A DNA stretch of 64,000 nucleotides from Brachypodium distachyon. Taxonomy: Eukaryota; Streptophyta; Magnoliopsida; Poales; Poaceae. Within the stretch, counting starts at the first letter, position 1. Each line of letters opens with the position of its first letter. The stretch covers positions 21,540,555-21,604,554 of the forward strand of contig NC_016133.3 of NCBI RefSeq assembly GCF_000005505.3, in the 5' to 3' direction. Under the pieces are notes generated by a model. It did no database searches. It was not told the DNA's origin and saw nothing but the letters and a program-made list of their open reading frames with translations. A program made the translations under genes and the position numbers. Below are positions 50,032 to 60,490 of the stretch, piece after piece.

Positions 50032-50349
50032 TGCTTGGACGAGTAAAAAATCGCTCGTGGTCCACTGAAAAATGGAAATGTGAGATGTGAAAACTGCAAT
50101 GTGTATTTGTTTTTGGGACATCATATTGTGTGTTCATCTGTATCTCCATGTGTGTTGGTCAGATGCAGTGGGAGCTTGTGTACCTGTCAATGCTTCTCGG
50201 GACTGTTTGTAAACTGTTGCATTCATGAATGGACCTCGAAAAAAAAATCTTGTTTTGTTCTACATTACAGGATTCCGAAACACAGAAATTTTGCTGATGA
50301 TGCTTTTGGATAATTGCACAGTAACAAGTGCACTGCATTAGATTTCTCA

Positions 50350-50775
50350 AAGGAAAAATGGAAGAAGTTTGAGCTCATTTTCCTATGAAATTAGAGACGG
50401 GAGGAATGCAATTCATCAGAATTTGGCAACTGCTCCAAAGAATCCAAATAAATCAACTTTCAGCTAATTGGGCATCCATCAATATGACTAATGGTTTGCG
50501 TCGTTTGCTACTGCTACGTTTCGAGACTGGCAAAGGCAAGTCAAGGGGATCCCATGTCCCCTCTGCTCTTTTAACTTAGTAGCAGATGTATTTACTAGAA
50601 TGCTTAATAAAGCAGCTGAAAGAAATCTCATCTCTGGATTGCTTACTGATTTCAGACCTGGAGGGGAACTTAGTCGCAATATGCAGTTGACACTATAATC
50701 TTTTTGAAACATGATACAAATATGGCTCAAAATCTTAAATTGTTACTCTCTTTATGAGCAGAAATGACGTGACAT
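50350..50775 (+). mobile_element. LINE reverse transcriptase fragment
   Basis: In shifted plus frames: GDPMSPLLFNLVADVFTRML, then NKAAERNLISGLLTDFRPGG, a damaged YADDT block and FLKHDTNMAQNLKLLL. These are the RT core motifs of plant LINEs. Frameshifts and a degraded catalytic box make it inactive. Confidence 0.75.
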
Positions 50776-51270
50776 CTTAATCTCTCGCCTATTCCTATGT
50801 CTTGCAATTCCACGGTGCAATAGGCAAATCCACGTAGTACTACCAAGCATAAGCCAATGTTTTGAGTTAGCAACCGGCAAAACTGTGGCGTCTACATCGC
50901 CAGAACATCTTAATGAGCTACTAAGACAAAAATACAATAACTGTTGAAAGATCACAAACAGGCCAGCAAATTAAGCGGATAATTTTTGTTTACCTAGGTA
51001 GATGAAATAAAAATCTGTTGTAAGACAAGAAATCGCTTGTGACCAAAGCTTGTCCAGTAATTCCTAATCACCAGATACACCTGTTCCACAGAAGCCTGAT
51101 GTACCAAGGACAAAGCCAGTGGCGAAAACATAATGCAACATACTCTACTCTCACAAATTATTAAAAGACATCTGTTTCAAGGCTAAGAAGGTTTTAACTC
51201 TTGGTTTCCTGCAGGGCTCTTGTAGAGTGACTAGGGCCAGGTTAACAAGAACCAGAACAGTAGCAATCTA
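50776..51270. other. 3' flank of the EDM2-like gene
   Basis: Likely 3' untranslated region of the minus-strand gene and spacer. No other feature seen. Confidence 0.45.
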
Positions 51271-54200
51271 CTAGAAGAGACTATATCTATACGAGTTCTG
51301 ATGTCCGCGCTGGAAGCTCACATCACTTAGGCCACCATGGCCTCTTGTTGTATAATGATTCGTTTGGTCAAGCTGCGGAACATACTTGTCCGTAACTGAA
51401 CCTGCAGCGAAAGCCAAATCACCCAATTTAAATCCGTTCCTTGGTGGGGAATCTGATCTCAGTCTTGGTGCGGAATCTGATCTCAGTCTTGGTGGGTAAT
51501 CTGATCCGAGTCCATAATCACTGAAACCCCCACCACTCAATGCTGCATTTTCGCCCCAGCCAGTGTCAGTTCGCGCTCCATACGCAGAATGCCTATCAAC
51601 TCGAGCAATGTCCATCAAATGGTAGTCACCGTAATCAAGATCGACGTTGCGTGGATGATGGACAGGAACACTTGTCCGGTCCATTGCATAATCTGATCCT
51701 AGTGCGTACAAACTGGAGTCATCCATTCGACTAGTAGCACCTTCAGGTCTTCTCAGGTACCAAGGGGAACCATGCCTTTCATATTCTTCCGCTCTTCTCG
51801 TACGTCTTTCGCTGGTACCATATTCTGCTCTTCCCCGAGATGAAGGGGGACTGGGCATAGTACCAAAATCATCACGAGAAAATGCTGGTTGCTGGGGGCT
51901 CAACCTCCTTCTACCAACATCACCATCACTGGAATAATCATCGCGTCGTCCTTGCTCATATCTGTGTTGGTTATTGCTTCTTAGATAGTCCATCCTTCGC
52001 CGTTGCGGAGAAGAGGCCCTTGATCTCTTTTGAGGACTTCTCCTCCCCGAGAGTGAGTTATGTTTACTTGCTCTCCTGTTATCCCTCCACTCTCCTCTAC
52101 TTGATCCCCTTCCCTCTCTGCCAATGTATTCAGAAGACTTTGAAGCTCTCTGGTCATCAGTACGCTGAGGAAGACTTTTTGACCGAGGATTTTCGATGTC
52201 ACGGATTCTTTGAGGGCTTTGAACTTTGTCACGAACATCTCCATTTTTCTTGTGAAACTTCTTTCTGTTGGTATCCAAGTCCAACATGTTACCATCAGAT
52301 GCCTGTTCCTCCTGTCCCCGTCTTGCTCTTGACTTGTCAACTGAAGTATCTATTTCTGTTGCTTTCGAATTATCATTGCAATGAGGACTCTTCGGATCCT
52401 GCTGGCAGGCATCGCTTCCATAAACTTGTTTCTCACCATCCCATCCAGAGTCTTGGGAACTATTTATTCTGTTTGAAGTAGGCGTCTTCACATATGCAAT
52501 CTGCAATTTCTTTTCTGGAGTGGGGTCATCAATATGACCTGATGTCAACCCCCCGATAGTTAAACCAGATGTATTACTTTTGACCCCAGGAGTCTTCCCC
52601 TTCTCTAGTGTCAAGTCATGTCCATATGCATTTTCTCCCCTATGCATCTTTCTTTCTTTTCCAGATTTGGCGTTATTTTCATCCCCTTTTGCCTGTTCGT
52701 CCACAGTAAGTTTGTCTAGCTCATCACAGTGCCCTCGGTTTAAATGGACAGTGTCATTCTTGATGACAACTCCTTGGATTTGGCCGGCTTTTTCTTGACT
52801 AATCTTATTTGACAGCTTTTCAGTTCCTGTTAAACCTTGATCGGTGTTCATTTTCCTTTTGCCAGTCACTTGTGCTTTCTTCTTAGCAAGATCTCTTGTA
52901 CTTTCTGTAGTTGAAGATAACTTCATATGGTCCATGCAATGTGTTCCAATAGTGCCACTATCTTTTATAGAAGGTAACTTTATATGGTCTCTGCGAGGTG
53001 TTCCGATCTTGTCTTCTATTTCATGCTGTCTGCAAGATTTTAACATAAGTTAGATGCTCTGAGAGGCAACTGCAGAGAAACATCAGGAAACAAACAAGGA
53101 ATTACCGATACCTGCAGTAAATGATAATTCTATCATCCAGGTGCCAAGCACGTATACTTTTTCTGCCATCCTTCTCTTCAAAGTCTTCAAAGGAAATGTT
53201 TCTGTGATAAACCATTAAATGCAATGAGAACAAAGCAATAAAATAACTAAATAAACTAAAAGCAACTAATCTGGGTAATGCAGAGCACCTAGGCAAGCAT
53301 TTCTTGTGATACGATATTGGACAACGCCGGCAGACCGCAAGCCACAATGGTATTTCAGTATGGTCTTCCATCTTTCCGCATTTAGAGCACCAATGTGCAG
53401 GACATGTAAATGCCATCCCGGCAGCAATCCTTTTCTCCAACTCACAAGCTCCATCGTTGTCATGAGGCTCAAGTAATTTGGCAATACAACTGGGGTGGTA
53501 GAAGTGCCCACAACATGCTTTATAACATTGGAACACCTAGAAAAAATGTGCACTTTAGAAACTTGGAAACACTAGAACCATGAAGACTAGCTACGTGCCA
53601 CGCCCGTTGCTACGGAAAACTAAAACTAAAACATAGAAAGATGCTGATGAGGATATTGTTCTTTCCACAAACTTCAACTGTTTCCAACCATGACACGACA
53701 AGTGTCAGACCCTTCCTAGCGCTTGTCCCTCCCAGTGACCACCGCGCCCTCTCTAGCTTTTTCCCGCTCTGTGGTGTGTCTCCTTCTGGACCCTCGCCCT
53801 AGAAGAAAACATCATTTTCTTCTTCCTCTGCGCCCGTCCCTTGGCTCTACCTATCTTCGTTGCAAACCAGATCCTAGTTCCTCCAAACATGTCAAGCTCA
53901 CTGTTAAGTGTTTGGGGGGTCTAAGGGGCACAGATTGGATATCAGTTATAGCCGTGTGTAATTGGAGGGCGCAGCTTGCCGACCTATTGCTGGGGAAGAG
54001 GATGAGAAGGGATGCCGAGGCACAGGAGAAAGGGGTGAGAATCAGGTTTGGGTAAATTTCTGTCTGCTTCATTGATCAACTAGAGGGAACTATAAATAAC
54101 CCAATTTCAACTTGGAGGCTAAGCCAGACTCTTAACAGAAGTTCGAAACAGACTCCTAACAGATTTGAAAACAGCAGGAGAAACCTTTCCATCTCCAGAT

Positions 54201-57200
54201 CTTATTACCTAAGATTTAAACTAATCTTGAAACAAACTCGGACACCAAGTCCTTAGCTGGTTGGCACCACATGACACTCTCACAAAAGAAATACTCCAGT
54301 TCTCATGTCACTCTTTAAATATTGAACTCATGTATTAGGCACTTTATGTAAGATACTAATCACCTGCTGAAGCTGAACACCACAGACAACTGAGACATTC
54401 TACCAAACATGTACTCCCTCCGTCCCATATTAAGTGCCGAAATACTACATGTATCTAGACGTATTTTGGTATATAGATACGTCCATATTTATTAGACAAT
54501 TTGAGTCAATATGGGACAGAGGGAGTATTAGGTAGCATGGAAAATTACACTTACTCAACTCAATATGAGGAAGTACCACCATGTGGGACTTCCAATGATG
54601 TCCTCATGCCATTGCCATGTTCGGTATGAGTAGGTAAAAGCATCATGTACATGCACTGTAGAGAAGCACTACCTAGGATGGCTTCAGTGTGTCCCGGGAT
54701 CATGGTGGTAGGAAGGGGAATCAGATGGCGTGACCAAAGCGAGCGGATATCAAGGTGCAGCGGTTGTGTGTGTGCACGTTGGAGGTGGGGGGGGGGGGAG
54801 GGGGGGGGATGACACAATGAGCGAGGCGCAGGGTTCCAGGGATTTGATGGCCCCACAAGTCAGACCACGATTTGTAAAGCAGGGGAGAGGATGAAAATGA
54901 ACCACCACTGGCTCCAAGTTACAAGAGAGTAAGGATAAAGAAAAGATACGAGAAGGAAGGACAAAGATAGTTATTAAAGGGGGACTTCGAAGCATATCTA
55001 AACACAATCCCGGATCACACCCATGAGCATCAATGGCATGTACAGCACCACAAAATGAGCAAGGCACAGAGAAATACCAAAAAACATCAGTTGCTCAGAA
55101 CTCAAAACATATAAGAGAATAAAGACATCGAGGAACAGGATTTGAATATTTTCATACGAAGGCATAGGATGCAAGTATCATTTAATAAAGAAATATCAAT
55201 GCAAGCAGGTTTAGTGATTTTCGAGGCATGAAATAAGGGTACTACATAAAATAGGAATAAGCAATGAACATACTCTTTGCAGGAAGGCAAGCATTATCTT
55301 TGAATGACAAGTACAAAAAACCCTGTGATCTCAACAAACCACGTGTCCACTTTCTTGTAAGGAAGATGCAATGTGTTACCTTAGCATTCGGCCCATCGGA
55401 TGGCTCAAGATCTTCACATTTGAAACACTGGTGTTGCTGAAATTCACAGTTCTTGCACAGATAATGACCAATTTCCTGCAATTATGTCAAAATGACAGTC
55501 ATAAGTTTGAACCAGATAAGTGAAAAAACTGCAGGGTCTGTCAGTCAACTTTTAGAAGCACCTGTAGTTGTGCAGAAGAGAAACCAAGAGTATCGCAATT
55601 AGATTCCCTTCCATCCTTCTCTCTGGGATGGAAAGCCCTTTTGCATCGTCCTTCACAGCTACATCAAATTGAAGATAGAATCAAATTATTCAATTAATTA
55701 ACCTCTTGCCAGAAGTTAATAGATTACTGACACAAAACGGATTCTCCATGGAAGTTCTGGATTTTGGGAAAATCACAAAACCCACCAGCATGCCGGTAAC
55801 TGGAAGGCTTAATAGTTTATTTCCAGCAAGGTGCCTTTCTTTTTCACCTTTTCATTTTTGTAATTTCAAGCAGCATCAGTTATTCAAACGTTTTGAAATA
55901 GTTTCCAAAATAAGGAAAACAGGTTTGTATTACAAATCCCGCTATCCGCCAGGATATTTGGAACCTGATTACCAGCTTGTTGCAAGAAGGTAACCGGCAA
56001 GAAACACATCAAACCCACTATAGCACAGGGGTCGTTTAGAAATCATGAGATGAGCAACGCGAAGAATGAGGGGCTGAAAATGAGAGCAAGCAATATATAT
56101 GTATGATACATCGCCAACAAAAAGTAAACAAATGACCCATCCAGCTATCATGAGTAAAAAAAAATTCAAAGGAAACAGTAAAGCAATTTTAGTTTATATG
56201 GATGTTGCAAACAGAAATGACATCTCTCAGACCAGTATAGATAACATTTGCTTCTGAGCCAAATGTTATGTTATCCTATAAATGTGTGGCTCACCACTCC
56301 ATAAGCACACCCTTAAGGCCCAGTACATCATATGCATAGGCGCATAGCCTATTCATGATCTCTCCTCAGCCTTCTTGAAGTAGCCAAAATAAAAGTAAAA
56401 AACTAAAGGTTTTGTAAGTATTCAAGTTTCAGCGGTTTGGCATTACAATCGCTGTCGCATGTCTAATGCAATTGTTACTCGTATCAATTATAAAATCCGA
56501 GGGAATTCAGAAGTTCCAAAGGATACATGCTCCAATACCAGTTCACTTAACGCCTGGACCCCACTTTTGCTTAAGAGGTTTTTGATAGCTCGACCGCATA
56601 CTTGGGAAGACAACTGGAGGAGGAGAAGAAGAAAATAAAGGAACATGTAGGATCCCATGGTGGTAAAACCTGGCCACGTCGCAGCCACGACGACAAAGTC
56701 GCTCTCAAAACAAGACTCGTGGGTGAAGTGGTTTGGTATTACAATTTATGGGCCAGGGGTTCGCTGGAACAAATATTCCTTCAAGTGATTAAGAAGATAA
56801 ATGTGATATTACAACAGAGTAAAATTGACTTGTTCATATATATAGTCAGTTAGAAGGTATTAATGATCTCAAGCTTGACATTCCATAGTTCTAACAGACC
56901 ACAACACATACCAATCCACCCAAACTCCGCATTAAACCAGAAGTCTTTTGGGTACCTACCTTAGCAATTTCCCTCCATTGTCACACATTGCACATAAGTT
57001 ATCAGTACCAGTATCATCATCTTTGTCAATATCACCATCATCATCGCTATCATCATCTTTGAAGCTGGAATCATCATTGCTGTTGTCATCACCATCATTA
57101 TAATCATTGTTGCAGCTAGAATCATCATCACTGTTGTCATCTTTGTCATTGTAATCATCATCGTCATTGTCTAAGTCTTCTTCATCGTCACTGCTGCTTG

Positions 57201-57408
57201 CAACAAGCCGCTCTGTGGCACCTACACCCTTTAAAATGGGCTAATCCAAATTAAAAGCATAAAAAAGATACAATGACCTTTTAGTTTAGAAGATTTCAAA
57301 GAAGGCAGATCTACTCGGTTTTTCAAAACATTTAGATAACGGAAGATTAGAATCTTAATGTACCTTTTTTGTTTTCCTGGGTGTATTCTCCATTATCCTT
57401 TGAAGAAT
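51271..57408 (-). CDS. EDM2-like multi-PHD chromatin protein (partial, C-terminal exons)
   Basis: Seven exons can be followed: 57408-57364, 57221-56960, 55658-55562, 55475-55380, 53536-53289, 53201-53112, 53029-51271, with matching phases and GT-AG joins; the 5' exons are not in view. Order: an Asp/Asn-rich acidic stretch; NLCAMCDNGGKLL and CEGRCKRAFHPREKDG (first PHD); HYLCKNCEFQQHQCFKCEDL; YKACCGHFYHPSCIAKLLEP; WCSKCGK, AVCRRCPISYHKKCLPR; then RAWHLDDRIIIYC and HEIEDKIGTPRRDHIKLP. This series is that of ENHANCED DOWNY MILDEW 2, a nuclear reader that controls heterochromatin-linked RNA processing. The methyltransferase-like region that follows in EDM2 is missing; instead a 585-residue tail, rich in Ser/Arg/Asp (RRSPQKRSRASSPQRRR, repeated PRLRSDS), runs to the stop. 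Introns contain two LTR insertions. Confidence 0.88.
53690..54276 (-). mobile_element. LTR (solo or partial) in an EDM2-like intron
   Basis: Read on the minus strand it starts TGTCATGTGG at 54276. It then shares with the LTR at 57478 the blocks GGAGAT(G/A)GAAAGGTTTC, TTAGGAGTC, AAGAGTCT and TTATTTATAGT with CCCTCTAGT, in the same order. It is a diverged relative of the same LTR family, inserted in the opposite orientation to the gypsy element. The distal end near 53690 (GTGTCATGG) is uncertain. No internal coding region follows, so it is a solo or truncated LTR. Confidence 0.7.
54414..54525. mobile_element. Stowaway-like MITE in an EDM2-like intron
   Basis: CTCCCTCCGTCCCATATTAA and an inverted arm ending ATGGGACAGAGGGAG, flanked by TA. 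113-bp family. Confidence 0.9.
54787..54808 (+). repeat. Poly-G tract (G12, A, G9)
   Basis: Twelve G, one A, nine G on the plus strand, so a C-rich run in the pre-mRNA of the minus-strand gene. The plus strand can form a G-quadruplex. Prone to length error in sequencing. Confidence 0.9.
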
Positions 57409-57477
57409 CTGATGAAAGAAGTCATGGTAAACCCACCATTAACTATAGAGAAAATTTGAAGAAAATAGAGTTCCATG

Positions 57478-57862
57478 TGTCATGTGGGCGCACACGTATA
57501 GGGCAGAGAAGGACCCAACATCTGGGTCAGCTTAGTTAATTTGAGTAATTAAGAGTCCAGATTGGAGATAGAAAGGTTTCGTCCTGTAGAAGGTTTTCCC
57601 TACTGTTTCCAATCTGATTAGGAGTCCTATTCCAATTCTGTAAGAGTCTAGCTTGATCCCCAAGTTTGTAAGGGCTATTTATAGTCCCCTCTAGTCAATC
57701 AATAAAGCAAGCAATCAAAAACCCAAACCCTATCTTCCCCTGCGCCCTGGGCGCCCCAATTCCCTGCCACGGGGCGACGAGGTTACAAGCCTCGTCCTCC
57801 CGTAGAGCACCCTTACTTCCTGCGATCTTCCTCTAATTCCCAAATTTCCCAAGCACGTGACA
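57478..57862 (+). repeat. 5' LTR of the gypsy element
   Basis: 385 bp, with inverted ends TGTCATGT and ACGTGACA. It carries a TATA-type CTATTTATAG at 57675-57684 and AATAAA at 57701-57706, so promoter and poly(A) signal are both recognisable. On the host gene's sense strand it is antisense. Confidence 0.85.
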
Positions 57863-57903
57863 ATTTGGTGTCAGAGCAGTCGATCTCCGCTGCACCTGAA
57901 GCC

Positions 57904-58925
57904 ATGTCGACCAGCCCCAAACAGCCCAATCCACCGAAAACCCTAGAGGAACTCATCGCCAAGGAGCACGAAGATTTTGAGGGCGTCACTCAGAGCCTTG
58001 GCGAAGTCGCCGATGGCATCGAACTCCTTCGCAAAGAAGTTACAACGACCCTTGATGCCCTCGAAGAAACTCTGCGGACTACGATGATCTACCTCAACAG
58101 CAACGGGCGCAAAATTTGGCCATCACCCGGCTGGAACGTGCCAGCCATGGTGGTCCCTCCCTCGACGCGGAGGATTTGCCGCGGGCAGCCATGCATCATG
58201 GCCCCTTCCGCTGCCCGATATCGCCACTTGGGGCAGGAGAAGACCGGCCACCTCGCCTCTACAAGCTTGATTTCCCCACCTACGACGGCACGGGTGAACC
58301 TCGACACTGGCTGATGAGATGCAATCGCTTCTTCATCGGACAGCGAACTCCTGCCACTGACAAGACCTGGCTGGCGTCCTACCACCTCACGGATGCCGCT
58401 GCCCTCTGGTACGGCCATCTGGAAGAGAAGATGGGGCGGCCTTCTTGGACAGAATTCGTCGACCTCATCTCCCAGCACTTCGGGCCTCCTACACGCGCCA
58501 ACCCGAAGCGGAGCGCAACATATTCACCAACAACCTTGGCGAGCCTCTCAAAACCCATGTCGAGATGCTTCGCCTGACCACTCTCGAGGCTGCCATGGAC
58601 AAGGTTGTCTCCTTCGAGCATCTTGCCTCCGTAACTGCAGCAGCAGGCCCCCCAAGCCCGAACAGGCCGCCGCGTCCGCCCAATACCGCCCAGGTTGTCG
58701 CTACCGGCGATCCCAGGAGCAGCACCCGTCTTCAAGAAGCTGAGCGCCGCCGAGATGGAGGAACGGCGGGCCAAGGGGCTGTGCTTCAATTGTGATGAGA
58801 AATTTGTCCGTGGGCATCACTGCAAGCGCTTATTTTATATCGAGGTCGCCGACGAGGAGGAGGAGGAGAACCTCCAAATCTCACTCCTCGCCATCACCGG
58901 CGTCCGCACCAGCGACACCATGCAA
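57904..58925 (+). pseudogene. gypsy gag remnant
   Basis: Frames shift at least three times. Pieces include an N-terminal coiled-coil-like part (ELIAKEHEDFEGVTQSLGEV), a capsid-type FPTYDGTGEPRHWLMRCNRF, and the zinc knuckle CFNCDEKFVRGHHC near 58785-58830. The knuckle keeps its CCHC ligands. Frameshifts make it non-functional as a whole. Confidence 0.8.
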
Positions 58926-59225
58926 GTTTCTTTAATAGGTGCTATTACTATGGCTCGGCAATAAGAAAACTTAGAAAGAGTAAAAATTATAAGAATTACA
59001 AATCAAAAAAAATAACTGAAGAATCACAATTTTGATTTAGTAAAACCCATCTACTGCCAACAAATACCTTCTTTTCTCTTTTGTTGTGTAATTGTTTTAT
59101 TGTAATTAATTGAATCAATTCAATTCTTGTCCTCATATTGAAATGAATCGAGATTGATAAGGAGTTCGTTAATGATGTTTGAGCATGTACTTTTTTTGAG
59201 TGTCTATTTATTTTCGATTGGTATC
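58926..59225 (+). other. Plastid DNA insert (NUPT): end of ndhG, spacer, start of ndhE
   Basis: 58926-58964 encodes SLIGAITMARQ and stop, the C-terminus of plastid NdhG. After a 200-bp AT-rich spacer, 59172-59225 encodes MMFEHVLFLSVYLFSIGI, the N-terminus of NdhE. ndhG and ndhE are adjacent in this order in the plastid ndhH-ndhA-ndhI-ndhG-ndhE operon. The insert splits the gypsy gag-protease frame (ATGCAAG before, GGGGAGCGT after). Frames are undamaged, so transfer is probably recent. No plastid function is expected here. Confidence 0.88.
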
Positions 59226-59768
59226 GTTGGGGAGCGTGAGCTCCTCGCCCTCCTCGACTCGGGCAGCACCCACAACTTCATTAGCAAGGAGTTAGCAGCA
59301 CACGTTGGCACCCCGTTCTCTACTGGTCGTCGCCCCCGGGTGACCGTCGCCAATGGAGACCACGTCACCTGCGGCGGGCTGCTTCGACACACCGCCATTG
59401 CCATCAATCAAGAGAGCTTTGTGGTGGACCTTTACGCCATCCCATTGGGCGGCTTCGACGTCGTCTTGGGTACTCGCTGGCTCAAGACTCTTGGACCCAT
59501 CCTATGGGATTTTGAGCGGCTCTACATGTCCTTCTGGCAGACAGATCACCGCGTCGAGTGGTACGGCCTCTCAGCCACGGGCCACCTCCACCATGTCCAA
59601 GTCAGCACGGCTCGTGACCTCCTTGACAACCTCCTCGCCAACTTCTCGGATGTTTTCGCTGAGCCCAAGGGGCTGCCGCCGTCACGCACCCACGACCACC
59701 GCATTCGTTTGGTGCCGGGAGCCGCTCCGGTAGCTGTCCGCCCATACTGCTACCCTGCTGCCCAGTAG
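59226..59768 (+). pseudogene. gypsy protease region
   Basis: ELLALLDSGSTHNFISKELA carries the aspartic protease DSGS box, followed by GGFDVVLGTRWLKTLGPILW. The frame ends with TAG at 59766-59768, where related elements read through into RT. Upstream it is fused in frame, by chance, to the ndhE start of the plastid insert. Confidence 0.8.
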
Positions 59769-60490
59769 GACGAGCTTGAGAGGCAATGTGCAGACATGCT
59801 GGAACGTGGGCTGATTCGACGCAGCACCTCGGAGTTCTCTTCCCCGGTGCGCCTCGTCCGAAAGAGCGACGGGTCTTGGCGTTTCTGCGTCGACTACCGC
59901 GCCCTCAACACCAACACGGTCAAAGACAAGTTTCCCATCCCCGTCGTCGACGAACTACTCGATGAGCTTAAGGGCGCCCACTTCTTCACCAGTTGTCGGA
60001 GGGACATCCCAGGCCCCTAAGATTTGCAATTTCTAGTTAAGCCCCTGTATAATCATTGCAATTTAATCATGTAAGCTTCATATTTTTATGCTTTGGCCCC
60101 CCTAATAAATTATCCCTTCTATTCTGGCCCTCCCTATATTTTTTTCCTGCCTCTGCCCCTGTTCTTCACCAAGCTGGATCTGCGCTCTGGCTATCACCAA
60201 GTACGCATGTGCCCGGAGGACGTACACAAGACCGCGTTCCGCACCCATGAAGGCCTCTTCGAGTTTCTCGTCATGGCCTTTGGCCTCACGAACGCTCCGG
60301 CAACCTTCCAGGCCTTACGTTCTTCGTCCCTTTCTACGTCAATTTGTGTTGTGCTGGTCTTTTTGGATGATATTTTGGTGTACAGCTCATCTTGGTCAGA
60401 CCACATCCGTCACGTCAAGGTTGTCCTGGAGCTCATGCAGCAACACCAACTCTATCTCAAGCGCTCCAAGTGTGCCTTTGGGGAGGAATC
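59769..60490 (+). pseudogene. gypsy reverse transcriptase, interrupted by an hAT MITE
   Basis: [20 protein letters not shown] and [20 protein letters not shown] lie before the MITE (59990-60161). The enzyme resumes with KLDLRSGYHQVRM, RTHEGLFEFLVMAFGLTNAP and the catalytic VFLDDILVYS. After KCAFGEESV at about 60489 it jumps directly to the end of the RNase H domain (ATIPQHHWVGKLLGF), an in-frame deletion of the connection and most of RNase H. Confidence 0.82.
59990..60161. mobile_element. hAT-type MITE in the gypsy RT
   Basis: Begins CAGTTGTCGGAGG and ends (reversed) CAGGGGCAGAGGCAGG, typical hAT-like ends with weak inverted similarity. Flanked by a perfect 8-bp duplication TTCTTCAC at 59982-59989 and 60162-60169. 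172 bp, no coding capacity. Excision would restore the RT codon order. Confidence 0.85.

Noticed and set aside
54560..54856. 98-codon minus frame
   Set aside because: Pro/His-rich reading of the poly-G region within an intron; no support.
57865..58314. 149-codon frame as a host gene
   Set aside because: It directly follows the LTR and primer-binding site and continues into gag; it is retrotransposon sequence.
59172..59225. A real nuclear ndhE gene
   Set aside because: Only the first 18 codons of plastid ndhE are present, followed by retrotransposon protease; a plastid DNA insert.
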